From NCBI GenBank assembly GCA_945928575.1, contig CAMENP010000011.1:20174-84173 (forward strand): a stretch of DNA of 64,000 bases, read 5' to 3'. The notes beneath the pieces are model-generated. The model saw only the letters and a program-made list of their open reading frames with translations, was not told the origin of the DNA and did not search any database. Positions 1-8,864 of the stretch are shown piece by piece (position 1 is the first letter of the stretch; the number at the start of each line of letters is the position of its first letter). This DNA is from an uncultured Butyrivibrio sp. (GTDB lineage: Bacteria > Bacillota > Clostridia > Lachnospirales > Lachnospiraceae). A program made the translations under genes and the position numbers.

Positions 1-54
1 TCCCTGTGTTCCTCATACATCCTTGCAATTGTTTCGTTAATGTTCTCAGACAAA

Positions 55-102
55 TAAAAATCCCTCCGTATTATCTTCTCTAATAATACAGACGGGATTT
101 TA
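55..102 (-). terminator. Intrinsic terminator at the end of the first glycosylation cluster
   Basis: Read on the minus strand, a long imperfect hairpin (arms AAATCCCGTCTGTATTATT and ATAATACGGAGGGATTT around a short loop) runs into a T-rich stretch. It lies about 30 bp after the stop of the gene ending at 131, so it probably ends the minus-strand glycosyltransferase transcript. The 54 bases to its left are too short to assign. Confidence 0.75.
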
Positions 103-130
103 TTTAAAAAAGTCACATTAAGTTAAAAAA

Positions 131-508
131 TTATCTGCTGGCATCAAGTGCTTCATCGGCAGTTGTCTGGATCAGCCTGATCATCGGCATAACGTCAGCA
201 TCCATGGCATCGGCTATCGCCGCATCATTTCCTGTTCCATATGCCTTGCTGAATCCGGCAGAGTAATCATTGGCCTTCTCCTTGTCGAATACAATATGAT
301 ATTCTTCAAACAGGCTCATACAGCCGTTAACGATTCCAAGCACCCAGTTAATGCCATCAATAACCATTTTAAGGTATTCATCCGTATCCGGTTTACGTTC
401 TCCGCGAAGTTCCGCCTTTACCGTATCGATGCCTCCTATGAGTTTCGGAATGTAATCCGCAAGGGTTTCAAGCGCTTCTATCTGGTCATCTTTAATATTA
501 TTATCCAT
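131..508 (-). CDS. Small acidic helical protein of unknown function in the glycosylation island
   Basis: This is a 125-residue protein that I do not recognise. The ATG at 508 was chosen because it follows an AAAGGAGA ribosome site at good spacing; a longer reading to 655 would overlap the upstream glycosyltransferase. It has no signal peptide or membrane segment, is rich in Asp/Glu/Ala, and looks mostly alpha-helical. It is the last gene of a minus-strand run after a GT2-TPR enzyme and a CgeB-like enzyme, 73 bp after the latter's stop. In size, acidity and helical character it resembles the unknown protein at 2892-3209, although I see no clear sequence similarity. A helper or chaperone role for flagellin glycosylation is inferred from position only. 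Confidence 0.6.
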   Translation of the reverse strand: MDNNIKDDQIEALETLADYIPKLIGGIDTVKAELRGERKPDTDEYLKMVIDGINWVLGIVNGCMSLFEEYHIVFDKEKANDYSAGFSKAYGTGNDAAIADAMDADVMPMIRLIQTTADEALDASR

Positions 509-581
509 TATTTTTCTCCTTTGGCATATATTGAATATATCGACATTCCGGCTGTGTTTCTTAAGAGCAGCTGTATTTTTT

Positions 582-1736
582 TCATAATCCCGGAATGTAT
601 TCCGCCATCTCATCGATTCTGTCTGTATATGTATGATATCTGCTGACTTTTTCATATGCCGAAGCCGCTATCTTCCTGCGTTCGTCATCATGTTCCAGAT
701 AATACCCTGCTTTGTCAACAAGTTCTTCCATATCCGAAAAATATACTATGTCTTCATTCTCCTTGAAAAACAACGGCATTTCTGCCTGTCTGTTGCTTAT
801 GCAGAAACCTCCGGCCGCCATAATGTCCCATACCCGCAGCGGAATCCCACTCCTTATGCTCCTCAGTGTCAGGTTCAGATTAATGCGGCTGCGGTTAAAA
901 ATAACCGGTGTTTCTTTCCAGTAATCCGCCAGGCCGAGATTTCTCGCCATAACAAACCTGCTCTCATCATCCGTATACACATCCATATCAAAATGCGGTG
1001 ACAACGCTGCGATTACTTCACGTCTTTCAAGTTGTGCTATTTTATAACTAAGTACTGTGGTCGAAAACATCAATGCCATATCTGAAAATGACCTGTCCGA
1101 CTTCTCTATTCTGAAATATTTTCCGAGTTCGGCAAGCATGTCGCCGTCAAGTACATCATCAAGCAGGTATTCCCCATACACTTTTGTCTGCAGTTTTAAC
1201 GCCGAATCAAAATATCCCTTCATGTACTCCGTAAAATGTTCATAGACCTCATCATAAGAATTTTTATTATACATACTTCCCACAAATGATACCTCTGAAC
1301 TGAATCTGCCCGGTTCTGCGCTGTTTACCGCCTTGCGCGCCCGCTCTTCATTGCCGCATAACGGCAGGTAATATACAGGTGCTCCCAAATCCTTAAATTC
1401 CAGCTGATTAATCTTATCAAAAGTAAAAATCGTATTTACTTCATTAAATATACTTTCATGGTACATTGTCGATATCGGACTGTCACAGCACCACGAAACA
1501 TACTTAAGTCCGGCTGACTCACATATATCCGATATAAGCGGAAAATAATTAATGCTCATCATCAGATCATACGAGCCGCTTTTAATTGTTTTCATAAGTT
1601 TCTCTTCAAAAACCTCATCCGCTTCAAATGTCTTAAGTTCCCCGGTAATCTCTGTTATTTCATGTCCCCTTCCGATAAGATTCTGTTTCAAGTCCTCATG
1701 ATTGTATGCTTTCCATTTGTACATTAATATTTTCAT
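582..1736 (-). CDS. CgeB/DUF3880-type glycosyltransferase
   Basis: A 384-residue cytosolic glycosyltransferase of the CgeB type: an N-terminal DUF3880-like half and a C-terminal GT-B 'Glyco_trans_1_2' half. Visible hallmarks are CCDSP near residues 83-87, SFVGSMY near 150-156, the block INLNLTLRSIRSGIP near 285-299, and AAGGF near 307-311. It aligns by eye with the two other CgeB-like proteins in the window (9584-10762 and 10759-11922), which share the CDSP/VDSP, FVGS and LRSI.SG.PLR blocks. The ATG at 1736 has a GGAGTAG ribosome site, 5 bp after the GT2 gene stops, so the two are co-transcribed. The sugar donor and acceptor are unknown. Location beside Maf proteins suggests it elongates or decorates the flagellin glycan (inference). 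Confidence 0.85.
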   Translation of the reverse strand: MKILMYKWKAYNHEDLKQNLIGRGHEITEITGELKTFEADEVFEEKLMKTIKSGSYDLMMSINYFPLISDICESAGLKYVSWCCDSPISTMYHESIFNEVNTIFTFDKINQLEFKDLGAPVYYLPLCGNEERARKAVNSAEPGRFSSEVSFVGSMYNKNSYDEVYEHFTEYMKGYFDSALKLQTKVYGEYLLDDVLDGDMLAELGKYFRIEKSDRSFSDMALMFSTTVLSYKIAQLERREVIAALSPHFDMDVYTDDESRFVMARNLGLADYWKETPVIFNRSRINLNLTLRSIRSGIPLRVWDIMAAGGFCISNRQAEMPLFFKENEDIVYFSDMEELVDKAGYYLEHDDERRKIAASAYEKVSRYHTYTDRIDEMAEYIPGL

Positions 1737-1741
1737 AAAAT

Positions 1742-2785
1742 CTACTCCTGCAGTGCTTTAAGTCTCTGCAAAGCTTTGTCATACTGCCCGCACCGGCCAT
1801 ACAGATATATGGCTTCTTCCGTATTTCCGAGACATTCCTTGATAACTCCCGCATTGTATATCGCTTTGTATGAATTGACGCCTTCCGTGCGGCATTCCTT
1901 TACATCCGTCGCAGACAGAAACATGGCATATGCTTTATCATACATCATATTATTCATATATATCAGTCCCATGACGAAACGATACTCTGCTGATTTTCCG
2001 AATTCAGCGTTAAGATTTTCCAAAAGCATAGCCTGGCTACTTCTTCCTGTATTCAGCATGGCATATCCATAGCTCACTATAAGATCTTCCACCCATTCAA
2101 GATTCTCATCAAGTTCAAGATATGTGGCTTTATCAAAATACTTGTATGCGTTTTCGTAATCATTTTTCATATAATAACTTTTACCAAGCTGATACAGAAT
2201 GTAAGCATCGTCGGGATTATCATTATATTCTCTGAGTAACAATGCTATATTTCTGTCTGCTTTACGTTCCAGTTGCCCTGCATCTCCGTCATATCCGCTA
2301 TGTATGAATTCCACCGGCAGATCATAAACTTCATACCGGCTTCCATCTCTGCTTACAATCTGCTCATGTATTCTTCCCGTATATTTATAAAATCTCCGGT
2401 CATAAAACCTTCTCAGCCTCCACTCCTCCCTGTAATGTTCCCCATTTCTGGTGTAATCATTAACAACAAGGCTCCGTCCGACACCCTCTTCACATGAAAG
2501 CTTTAACAGTCCTTCATAATCTATACTGCATGCTGTTTCATCGCTGTCCACTACAAGGATTCTGTCATTTGACGCCATCGATGCCGCATAATTTCTTGCC
2601 GCGGCAAAGTCATCAATCCACTTGTACAAGAATATATGATCTGTATACTTCTTTGCCATTTCCACCGTTCCGTCATCCGAACCGGTGTCAACAACGATTA
2701 ATTCAAACGGATATTCAGATAATGCTTTAAGGCATTTCTCAAGTTTAGTTTTTTCATTTTTGGTAATTATACAGACTGATATCAT
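1742..2785 (-). CDS. Family 2 glycosyltransferase with C-terminal TPR repeats
   Basis: A 347-residue protein with an N-terminal GT-A domain. It shows the opening CIITKNE, the nucleotide-binding VVDTGSDDGT (residues 31-40), the RNYA segment, and a metal-binding DSD (80-82). From about residue 185 to the end, TPR-like helical repeats follow, visible as Y.LGKSYY..NDYENAYKYFDKA. This GT2-TPR arrangement is common in Firmicute glycoprotein loci, where the TPR may dock the protein substrate (family knowledge). A GTG 12 bp upstream lies inside the GAGGTGG ribosome site, so the ATG at 2785 is preferred. It is first in a minus-strand run with a CgeB enzyme and a small unknown protein, and divergent from the gene at 2892. 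Confidence 0.85.
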   Translation of the reverse strand: MISVCIITKNEKTKLEKCLKALSEYPFELIVVDTGSDDGTVEMAKKYTDHIFLYKWIDDFAAARNYAASMASNDRILVVDSDETACSIDYEGLLKLSCEEGVGRSLVVNDYTRNGEHYREEWRLRRFYDRRFYKYTGRIHEQIVSRDGSRYEVYDLPVEFIHSGYDGDAGQLERKADRNIALLLREYNDNPDDAYILYQLGKSYYMKNDYENAYKYFDKATYLELDENLEWVEDLIVSYGYAMLNTGRSSQAMLLENLNAEFGKSAEYRFVMGLIYMNNMMYDKAYAMFLSATDVKECRTEGVNSYKAIYNAGVIKECLGNTEEAIYLYGRCGQYDKALQRLKALQE

Positions 2786-2891
2786 ACCGGTTTCCACCTC
2801 GTTTCCGGAAATTACTTATTAATTCTACACTGCTCCGGATATTTATGTTATAATTATATTATCATATGCTTTTAATAAAGGAAATTATTTT

Positions 2892-3209
2892 ATGAAAGAA
2901 TTTATTGATAACATCAATTCCCTTATAAATGACTGCGAAGAGATATCCCTGCTTATTCTCTCGAACGAAGACTGTTCGGAAAAGCTTTCATCATTCTGTT
3001 CGCAAATGTTAAATTTTGTTTCACAGATATATGAGATATATTCGACGCCCGAATATTCAGACAGAAGTGAAGATATCCAGAACTGGATTTTGCAGGTTCA
3101 ACGTCTTACAGAGGCATGTTCCGGCAATGATTTGCTGTATCTGGTTGACATTATAGATTATGAAATCAAAAATAATCTTACAGAAGTAATACATATTTTG
3201 GAGGGCTGA
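2892..3209 (+). CDS. Small acidic protein paired with a Maf protein
   Basis: A 105-residue acidic, probably all-helical protein with no signal peptide, membrane span or family motif that I recognise. An AAAGGA ribosome site precedes the ATG. Its stop is 2 bp before the start of the Maf-like gene at 3212, whose ribosome site lies inside this gene's end, so translation of the two is probably coupled. A gene so tightly linked to a Maf protein could encode a partner or chaperone for it, but that is inference from context only. Confidence 0.7.
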   Translation: MKEFIDNINSLINDCEEISLLILSNEDCSEKLSSFCSQMLNFVSQIYEIYSTPEYSDRSEDIQNWILQVQRLTEACSGNDLLYLVDIIDYEIKNNLTEVIHILEG

Positions 3210-3211
3210 TT

Positions 3212-4900
3212 ATGAGTGCCGGTTATATTAATATCGATGGACGCGATATAATGACCTATGAAAAAAACGGATACACTTACAGGCTCGAAAGCCTTTATTA
3301 TGCCGATAAATATGAGCAGATGTGGGCCAAAGGCCATCTGTCGCAATACCGTCATGCACACTATCTTGTGTTTGGTCTGGGAAGTGGCAGTTTTCTTCGT
3401 GCTCTCATGGATATTATCTCAGAAGATGCTATCGTAATAGTATATGAGCCTGATAAGTCTATATACGAGCTGGCATGTTCACTTTTTAACGCAGATGTAA
3501 TTCTTGCAGACAAACGTATCCGTTTTGTATGTAATGCCGAGTATGCTGACATATTCTCTTTGCTTATTTCAAATATGTCATTTTATGATATCAACGGATG
3601 CCATATATGCGTTCATCCAAATTACAATTCGATATTTGCAGATGAATATAAGATGTTTAATAAGGCTGTATCTGATTGTGCCATACAGAAAGAAGTCGGA
3701 ACCAATACCACTGTTTTAAACGGCGAGATTCTTGTTGATAATGTTTTTACCAATTTATCCCATATGAGGAATAATTATACGATTGAAACACTAAAGAATA
3801 TCTTTGATTCTTCCGTTTCGGCCGTATTAATCGCCTCCGGTCCTTCTCTTGATTCGTCCATCGAAACCATAAGGAGAATGAAAGGGCACTTTTTCTTATT
3901 ATGTGTTGATTCTGCACTCCCGACATTAATGAAGAATAACATCATCCCTGACATGTTTATATCAGTCGATCCCGTTAAGGAACTGGCAAATTTTACCGAC
4001 TCGCGAATTGCATCGATTCCGGCTATTTTCCCGATCACGTGTAATCACCGGATTTTCGAATATCATAAAGCACCTGCCTTTTTCTATTCATACGGCGATG
4101 ATATAGTTGATTTTATCGCATCCGAGAACAATTCTTCAATCCCGCATCTTGAAGCCAACAGTTCGGTGTCTAATCACGCATTTGCCGCATGCCTGTACTT
4201 AAACTTCCGCAACATTATATGTATAGGATTGGATTTGGCTTTCCCGGGGAATTCAACCCACTCCAAAAATGCGGTAATGTACACTGATACTTCTTCCCTG
4301 AAAGATCGTGTTACGCTTCCCGTAAAATGCAATAACGGCCGGACCGTCATGACCGACCTTCAGATGAATCTGTACCGCATACTTCTTGAAGACAGAATCC
4401 GTATTCATCCGGATATAAATGTCATCAACACTTCCATGAGCGGTGCGTATATAGAGGGCGCTGACGTCATGAGCATTGAAGCCGCATCGGATAAATATTC
4501 TGTTCCCGATTTTGATCTGGATCTATCTCACATTGATAAACCGGGTTGGGATTTTAAACGTCCTTTTGAAAAAATCATTGCAAGCCAGAGAGATTTCTAT
4601 GAAGGACTTGTCAAGACATCTGAGCAGCTTAATAAAATGGAGTCTTTATACTCCTATTTTGATGCCGATACCATCAAAAGCATTATTGCCTCATGTGATG
4701 AATTATTCAATATTATCAATAACCGTTTTGACTTACAATGTATTTGCCATTATATTCCTGCCGACATTCAGTTCGATATGAAAGACATAAACAACAACGC
4801 AGACCTGCTTTCTGTACTCACAAAATATCAAACGTTTTTTAGAGGATTTGCAGATGCATATAACCATATTAGCCGGCTGGAGAGTAATTATATATTATAG
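3212..4900 (+). CDS. Maf-family motility accessory factor (DUF115) glycosyltransferase
   Basis: A 562-residue protein of the Maf/MptE-like (DUF115, PF01973) family. These proteins act in the cytoplasm to transfer nonulosonic acids from CMP donors to serine or threonine of flagellin before export. The N-terminal part has a Rossmann-like FGLGSGS (54-60) and VIVYEPD (75-81). The central DUF115 domain shows IASGPSLD (207-214), SVDP (251-254) and IGLDLAF (338-344). The C-terminal third is helical. An RBS GGAGGG precedes the ATG. It shares these motifs with the second Maf protein (11915-13702) but is otherwise diverged. The 3' end overlaps the convergent neuC-like gene by 13 bp. Nearby genes supply the presumed sugar. 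Confidence 0.88.
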   Translation: MSAGYINIDGRDIMTYEKNGYTYRLESLYYADKYEQMWAKGHLSQYRHAHYLVFGLGSGSFLRALMDIISEDAIVIVYEPDKSIYELACSLFNADVILADKRIRFVCNAEYADIFSLLISNMSFYDINGCHICVHPNYNSIFADEYKMFNKAVSDCAIQKEVGTNTTVLNGEILVDNVFTNLSHMRNNYTIETLKNIFDSSVSAVLIASGPSLDSSIETIRRMKGHFFLLCVDSALPTLMKNNIIPDMFISVDPVKELANFTDSRIASIPAIFPITCNHRIFEYHKAPAFFYSYGDDIVDFIASENNSSIPHLEANSSVSNHAFAACLYLNFRNIICIGLDLAFPGNSTHSKNAVMYTDTSSLKDRVTLPVKCNNGRTVMTDLQMNLYRILLEDRIRIHPDINVINTSMSGAYIEGADVMSIEAASDKYSVPDFDLDLSHIDKPGWDFKRPFEKIIASQRDFYEGLVKTSEQLNKMESLYSYFDADTIKSIIASCDELFNIINNRFDLQCICHYIPADIQFDMKDINNNADLLSVLTKYQTFFRGFADAYNHISRLESNYIL

Positions 4901-6033
4901 AATTCTTTAGGATTATTTGTGTCACTCTCTATTCTGTCAAGAAGTTCTATGGTTGTTTTATAGTACATATTGGCAGAATCGGGAACATAATATGGATTAA
5001 CCGGCATGATTTCTTTATATGACAAAAGGACTTTGTCTAATGCATCCGAAATTTCTGTTTCATCACACCTGACATCTATGACGGAATTTCCACGAACCCT
5101 GCCCTTCTGCCTGTCTCCAATATTTATGGTATATACCCCAAGGCTTGGGGCCTCTATGATTCCCGATGAGGAATTGCCAATAAGACAGATAGAATTACGC
5201 AGCAGATAGTGGTAAGCATCTGTATGAAGATTTTCATAATAAACAGCATTATCATTAGCATCAACATAATCCCTGACCGCTTTTCTTATCTGCCCCGAAT
5301 GTGTATCGGCATTACTGCCGAGGAAAACAAATTTATAGTCTTTGCGGCTATCAATTGCGTCAAGCAATATCTTCACCTGTTCAAGCGGACTTGTCTTGGT
5401 CAGTGTTTCAGGGTGGAAAAGAACCGTAAAATACTTTCTTTCCGGCAGATTTTTTATCTGTTCCGGAACATTTGCCTCTTCTATATACATGCAATTCTCC
5501 GCACCAAGCGCACCAAGGCAGAATACTCTGTCAGGATTCTCCCCAAGCTGAATTACCCTGCGGCGGTACTCCTGCGTTGCCGTAAAATGATATAATGACA
5601 TTTTAGTTATACAATGCCTTATAAATTCATCATAATTTCCGTACGTTGCCTCTCCTCCGTGTATATGAAGTATAGGTACTCTCTGCATGGCCGCAGCTGT
5701 AGCTACAGACAGCATCTCATAACGATCTCCAAGTATTATCAGCAGATCATATTTGTTCTTTCCAAAAAAATGTCCGAAATCATCAAGTGTTTCCGACATT
5801 GTATGAATTATTCCGATATTATCAGATGTATCCAGATGAACTTCAATTTCGGCTCCAACATTAAATCCGTCCCGGTAAATCAAATCGACCTGATGTCCGT
5901 AATCATTGTCAAGCAATGCACCGGTTACCAATATTTCAAGACTTACGGATTCATCATCATCAAGTTTTCTTAAGTATCTGCGCATTATCCCGTAATCAGC
6001 TCTGGAACCCGTTGCAAAAGCTATTTTTTTCAT
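4888..6033 (-). CDS. neuC: Hydrolysing UDP-sugar 2-epimerase (NeuC/LegG type)
   Basis: A 381-residue GT-B-fold enzyme of the UDP-GlcNAc 2-epimerase superfamily, hydrolysing NeuC/LegG branch. It opens with AFATGSRADYG, the branch signature, and has LLIILGDRYEM near 95-105, HIHGGEATYG near 123-132, and a C-terminal IGNSSSGIIEAPSLG. It releases ManNAc (NeuC) or the diacetamido analogue (LegG) for condensation by NeuB/LegI. The sequence alone does not tell me which substrate is used. It is the last gene of the operon: its ATG overlaps the neuA stop in ATGA, and its end overlaps the convergent Maf gene. Confidence 0.85.
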   Translation of the reverse strand: MKKIAFATGSRADYGIMRRYLRKLDDDESVSLEILVTGALLDNDYGHQVDLIYRDGFNVGAEIEVHLDTSDNIGIIHTMSETLDDFGHFFGKNKYDLLIILGDRYEMLSVATAAAMQRVPILHIHGGEATYGNYDEFIRHCITKMSLYHFTATQEYRRRVIQLGENPDRVFCLGALGAENCMYIEEANVPEQIKNLPERKYFTVLFHPETLTKTSPLEQVKILLDAIDSRKDYKFVFLGSNADTHSGQIRKAVRDYVDANDNAVYYENLHTDAYHYLLRNSICLIGNSSSGIIEAPSLGVYTINIGDRQKGRVRGNSVIDVRCDETEISDALDKVLLSYKEIMPVNPYYVPDSANMYYKTTIELLDRIESDTNNPKEFYNI

Positions 6034-6719
6034 ATTCTGCCACTCACTTTCTTATCCATACATATGCATGCCAATTCATAATCAAGTTCATCATCTATAT
6101 CAACAGAATCAAAGCGATTCATCATATATGATATACTCTTTGCCCCGAAAAAGTGTTTCTGTCTGAGATATGCACCGGGCTTGGCAATGAATATCGCTCC
6201 GTTAGGTGAATATTCCTTATACGTCTGTCTTCTGTAATTGGAAAAGTCAGTATCAAAATATTTAAGGCTTTCATCTTCATCAATAGGTTTTACAAGAACC
6301 GCACTATGTTCTGCCTCTTTAACGGATACCAGAAAATCGAAGTCTTGCATATGTCTTTCAAACTTATCCGCTGCCTCTCTGACATGATTCTCATCTCTTA
6401 ACGGTGAGGTCGGCTGCAATAACATAAAATAATCAAACGGTTCCTTAAGTCTGCCCAACATATCCTCCAGCACCATGAATGTTGTTGCCTTATCATCGGA
6501 CAGTTTTGCATCGCGGTACATAACTTCTGCGCCGTATTGCTTCGCAATTTTACCGTATTCTTCGGAATCGGTTGAAACGATAACTCTGTTAAAGCACCTG
6601 CTTTTTATGGCTGCTTCAATTGAATATGCCATAAGCGGCCTGCCACACAAATCTATGATATTTTTATCTTTTAATCCTTTTGACCCGGAACGCGCGGGAA
6701 TGATAGCTATTTTATTCAT
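6030..6719 (-). CDS. neuA: CMP-nonulosonic acid cytidylyltransferase (NeuA/LegF type)
   Basis: A 229-residue enzyme that activates a nonulosonic acid (sialic or legionaminic type) with CTP. The nucleotide-binding loop IPARSGSKGL (residues 7-16) is intact, followed by STDSEEYG, LQPTSPLR and a C-terminal VDIDDELDYELA, all typical of this family. The start at 6719 gives the canonical N-terminus. It overlaps the stop of the upstream SGNH fusion gene by 8 bp, and its own stop overlaps the neuC start by 4 bp, so the set is translationally coupled. It is the only cytidylyltransferase in the operon with a complete active-site loop; the neighbouring domain in the fusion protein lacks it. Confidence 0.9.
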   Translation of the reverse strand: MNKIAIIPARSGSKGLKDKNIIDLCGRPLMAYSIEAAIKSRCFNRVIVSTDSEEYGKIAKQYGAEVMYRDAKLSDDKATTFMVLEDMLGRLKEPFDYFMLLQPTSPLRDENHVREAADKFERHMQDFDFLVSVKEAEHSAVLVKPIDEDESLKYFDTDFSNYRRQTYKEYSPNGAIFIAKPGAYLRQKHFFGAKSISYMMNRFDSVDIDDELDYELACICMDKKVSGRI

Positions 6720-7821
6720 TTTCCATTTCTCTTTCTGTAATACTTTGTAATAAAGCATACCCTTTCTCATTAAGATGTAATCCATCCTCCGTATAAGCCG
6801 GGTTAAGTTCTCCGTACTCGTTATCCATCTCCGGCGTACTGATCCATCTCACGTCAGACATACATTCATACAAATTCTTGTTCAATACATCTATTGTCTT
6901 ATTGCTCCGGTCCATTCTGCCGTTAGTATGAAGACAGTTAATAAAATATATGTCCGCATACGGTTTACGCGCGCGTATATATTCAATTGTTTTCCGAATA
7001 CTGCGGCATATCTCGTCAATGCTATAATTATATATTATATCATTGGTCCCATGCATTACAATGTACTTATTTTCATTGCATTTAATAAGAGACTGTTCCA
7101 ATATATAATCATTATACTCAAAGCTCGAAATCCCGCTTATTCCGCAGTTTCGTACTTTCAATCCGGATATAGACTCTGTCTTCCACCTGTCAATCTGTGA
7201 ATGTCCTATCATACATATTCCGTCAGATTCCGACTGCATGATACTTTTTTTATTGTTAATGTCGTTTAATATATTTTGTTTTAAAATCTCCGCATTAATC
7301 TCTTTTTTTCTAAGCACAAGCGCCAGTTCAAAATTATTGACAGAATCAACCGCAAGTGCTTCATTGTCATCAAGTTCATAAAACGATGGACAGCTTTGGC
7401 TTCCATCATCAATATAGAATACATTTACAGGTTCCAGCTCCGACTTTCCACGCATCATAATACACGAATAATCCGGATTTATCTCATGTTTTCCTGCTGC
7501 CGACAGCATAAGTCCGCCTCTATACATATCTAAAGCCATGCTCAATGTCCGTGACTTTAAAAAAGCCGCACATCCGGACACAACAATAACTCCCGTCTGA
7601 CGCGGCATTTCTTCTGACACTGTTACACCATTTATGTTTAATGCAATATTCTTAATTTTGTTGTTATCGGTAACTACAATTGTCTTATCTATATCCGGGC
7701 AGTTCAAAACCGCATTTACAGCATATGTAAACAACGGGCTGCCCCATAAGTTCAGTTCAAGGAAATTGCTTTCCGATGTATTGTCTGTTCTGCAGTCAAC
7801 CGCCGCTATGTATTTACCCAT
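6712..7821 (-). CDS. Degenerate cytidylyltransferase-like domain fused to an SGNH hydrolase
   Basis: A 369-residue two-domain protein. Residues 1-180 resemble a NeuA-type nucleotidyltransferase fold (GSPLFTYAVNAVLN, DKTIVVTDN) but the CTP-binding IPARxGSKG loop is absent. Residues 200-369 are an SGNH/GDSL hydrolase with all four blocks: GHSQ with the candidate nucleophile Ser208, Asn226, GTND (258-261), and DGLH with Asp346/His349. NeuA-SGNH fusions that act as sialic acid O-acetylesterases are known in streptococci (family knowledge), so this may edit O-acetyl groups on the nonulosonic acid. The ATG at 7821 has a GGAAG site; an upstream ATG at 7839 is badly placed. The gene begins 2 bp after neuB and ends overlapping neuA. 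Confidence 0.78.
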   Translation of the reverse strand: MGKYIAAVDCRTDNTSESNFLELNLWGSPLFTYAVNAVLNCPDIDKTIVVTDNNKIKNIALNINGVTVSEEMPRQTGVIVVSGCAAFLKSRTLSMALDMYRGGLMLSAAGKHEINPDYSCIMMRGKSELEPVNVFYIDDGSQSCPSFYELDDNEALAVDSVNNFELALVLRKKEINAEILKQNILNDINNKKSIMQSESDGICMIGHSQIDRWKTESISGLKVRNCGISGISSFEYNDYILEQSLIKCNENKYIVMHGTNDIIYNYSIDEICRSIRKTIEYIRARKPYADIYFINCLHTNGRMDRSNKTIDVLNKNLYECMSDVRWISTPEMDNEYGELNPAYTEDGLHLNEKGYALLQSITEREMENE

Positions 7822-7823
7822 AT

Positions 7824-8864
7824 TCAATCTTCCTGCCATTCAAATCCGGTATGTGTAATCAGTTCATCTTCCTTAAAATCTTTTTCTGCAATTTGTCCGA
7901 TTATATCATACCACTTCATTGGGCTTATTCCATTTCCGGGTCTCTTACATGTGATATTACCGGGACCGAACATCTCGCCCTTCCTTATATTGCTCAATGC
8001 CACTATTGACTTTCTTGCAATTACCTTGTTCTTTCGTTCCGATTCCGTAACATATTTTTTCCCGCTGCCGGTCATTATCTCAATGCGTCTGACATTTTCA
8101 ACAAGCTGCTTCAATTCATCCGGTGTTGCCGAAGCCTTATGGTCCGGTCCCGGAAGATTCTTATCAAGTGTGAAATGTTTCTCTATCAGCACAATTCCCA
8201 ACACAGCAGCGCCCGTTGCCGCTGTATATCCGACCGAATGATCCGAAAAACCTATTTGATGCTCCGGAAATTCTTTCTTTAAATCATTGATTGCAGTTAG
8301 ATTAATATCTTTATCAGGTGTCGGGTATTCTGTATTGCAATGTAATATAATAATGTCCTTTGCGTCCGTCCCTGCCTTTACAAGAATATTTATGCATTGC
8401 TTTATTTCATCAATGGTGGCCATTCCGGTCGAAAGAATTATTTTCTTGCCCTCGCACTTAATGGCTCCTATTTTCTCAAGATAAGGCAGGTTCGTTATTT
8501 CTCCCGAAGGAATTTTCCAAAAACGCTGGCCGACGGATTCAAGAAAATCTACCGAACCCAGATCAAATGGTGTAGAAAATACCACGAGTCCCTTTGATTC
8601 GGCATACGCCTTAAGTTCCAGCATATCATCGTGTCCAAGCTCCAGTCTGGCTGTCATCTCCAGCTGCGAATCTTCCGTTCCCGTAGTCACTTTCTGATAT
8701 TCAGCCTTTGGGGCATATTTGGATATAAGATCGGACGCCTTGAACGTCTGGAATTTAACAGCATCCACTCCGCATTTTGCTGCCTCGTCGATCATTCTGT
8801 ATGCCAGGTTCTTATCTCCGTTGTGATTACATCCTATTTCAGCAACAATCATTATATGTGTCAT
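7824..8864 (-). CDS. neuB: Nonulosonic acid synthase (NeuB/LegI family)
   Basis: A 346-residue synthase condensing phosphoenolpyruvate with ManNAc or its 2,4-diacetamido relative. The N-terminal TIM barrel has VAEIGCNHNGD, VDAVKFQTF, STGMATIDEI, LHCNTEYPTP, GFSDHS and IEKHFTLDKNLPGPDH. The C-terminal SAF (antifreeze-like) domain begins near VARKSIVALSNIRKG. The ATG at 8864 overlaps the TGA of the acetyltransferase gene (ATGA) and has an AAGGAG site. A longer reading would put a basic, Cys-rich tail before the conserved start, so it was rejected. The synthase family is clear; sialic versus legionaminic specificity is not. Confidence 0.92.
   Translation of the reverse strand: MTHIMIVAEIGCNHNGDKNLAYRMIDEAAKCGVDAVKFQTFKASDLISKYAPKAEYQKVTTGTEDSQLEMTARLELGHDDMLELKAYAESKGLVVFSTPFDLGSVDFLESVGQRFWKIPSGEITNLPYLEKIGAIKCEGKKIILSTGMATIDEIKQCINILVKAGTDAKDIIILHCNTEYPTPDKDINLTAINDLKKEFPEHQIGFSDHSVGYTAATGAAVLGIVLIEKHFTLDKNLPGPDHKASATPDELKQLVENVRRIEIMTGSGKKYVTESERKNKVIARKSIVALSNIRKGEMFGPGNITCKRPGNGISPMKWYDIIGQIAEKDFKEDELITHTGFEWQED

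Noticed and set aside
1..54. Short minus-strand reading frame left of the first terminator
   Set aside because: Only about 17 codons are visible and no ribosome site is evident; I cannot tell whether a gene begins there.
2817..2850. Sigma-28-like box between the divergent glycosylation genes
   Set aside because: The match has an additional G (TCCGGATAT) and no -35 at the proper distance.
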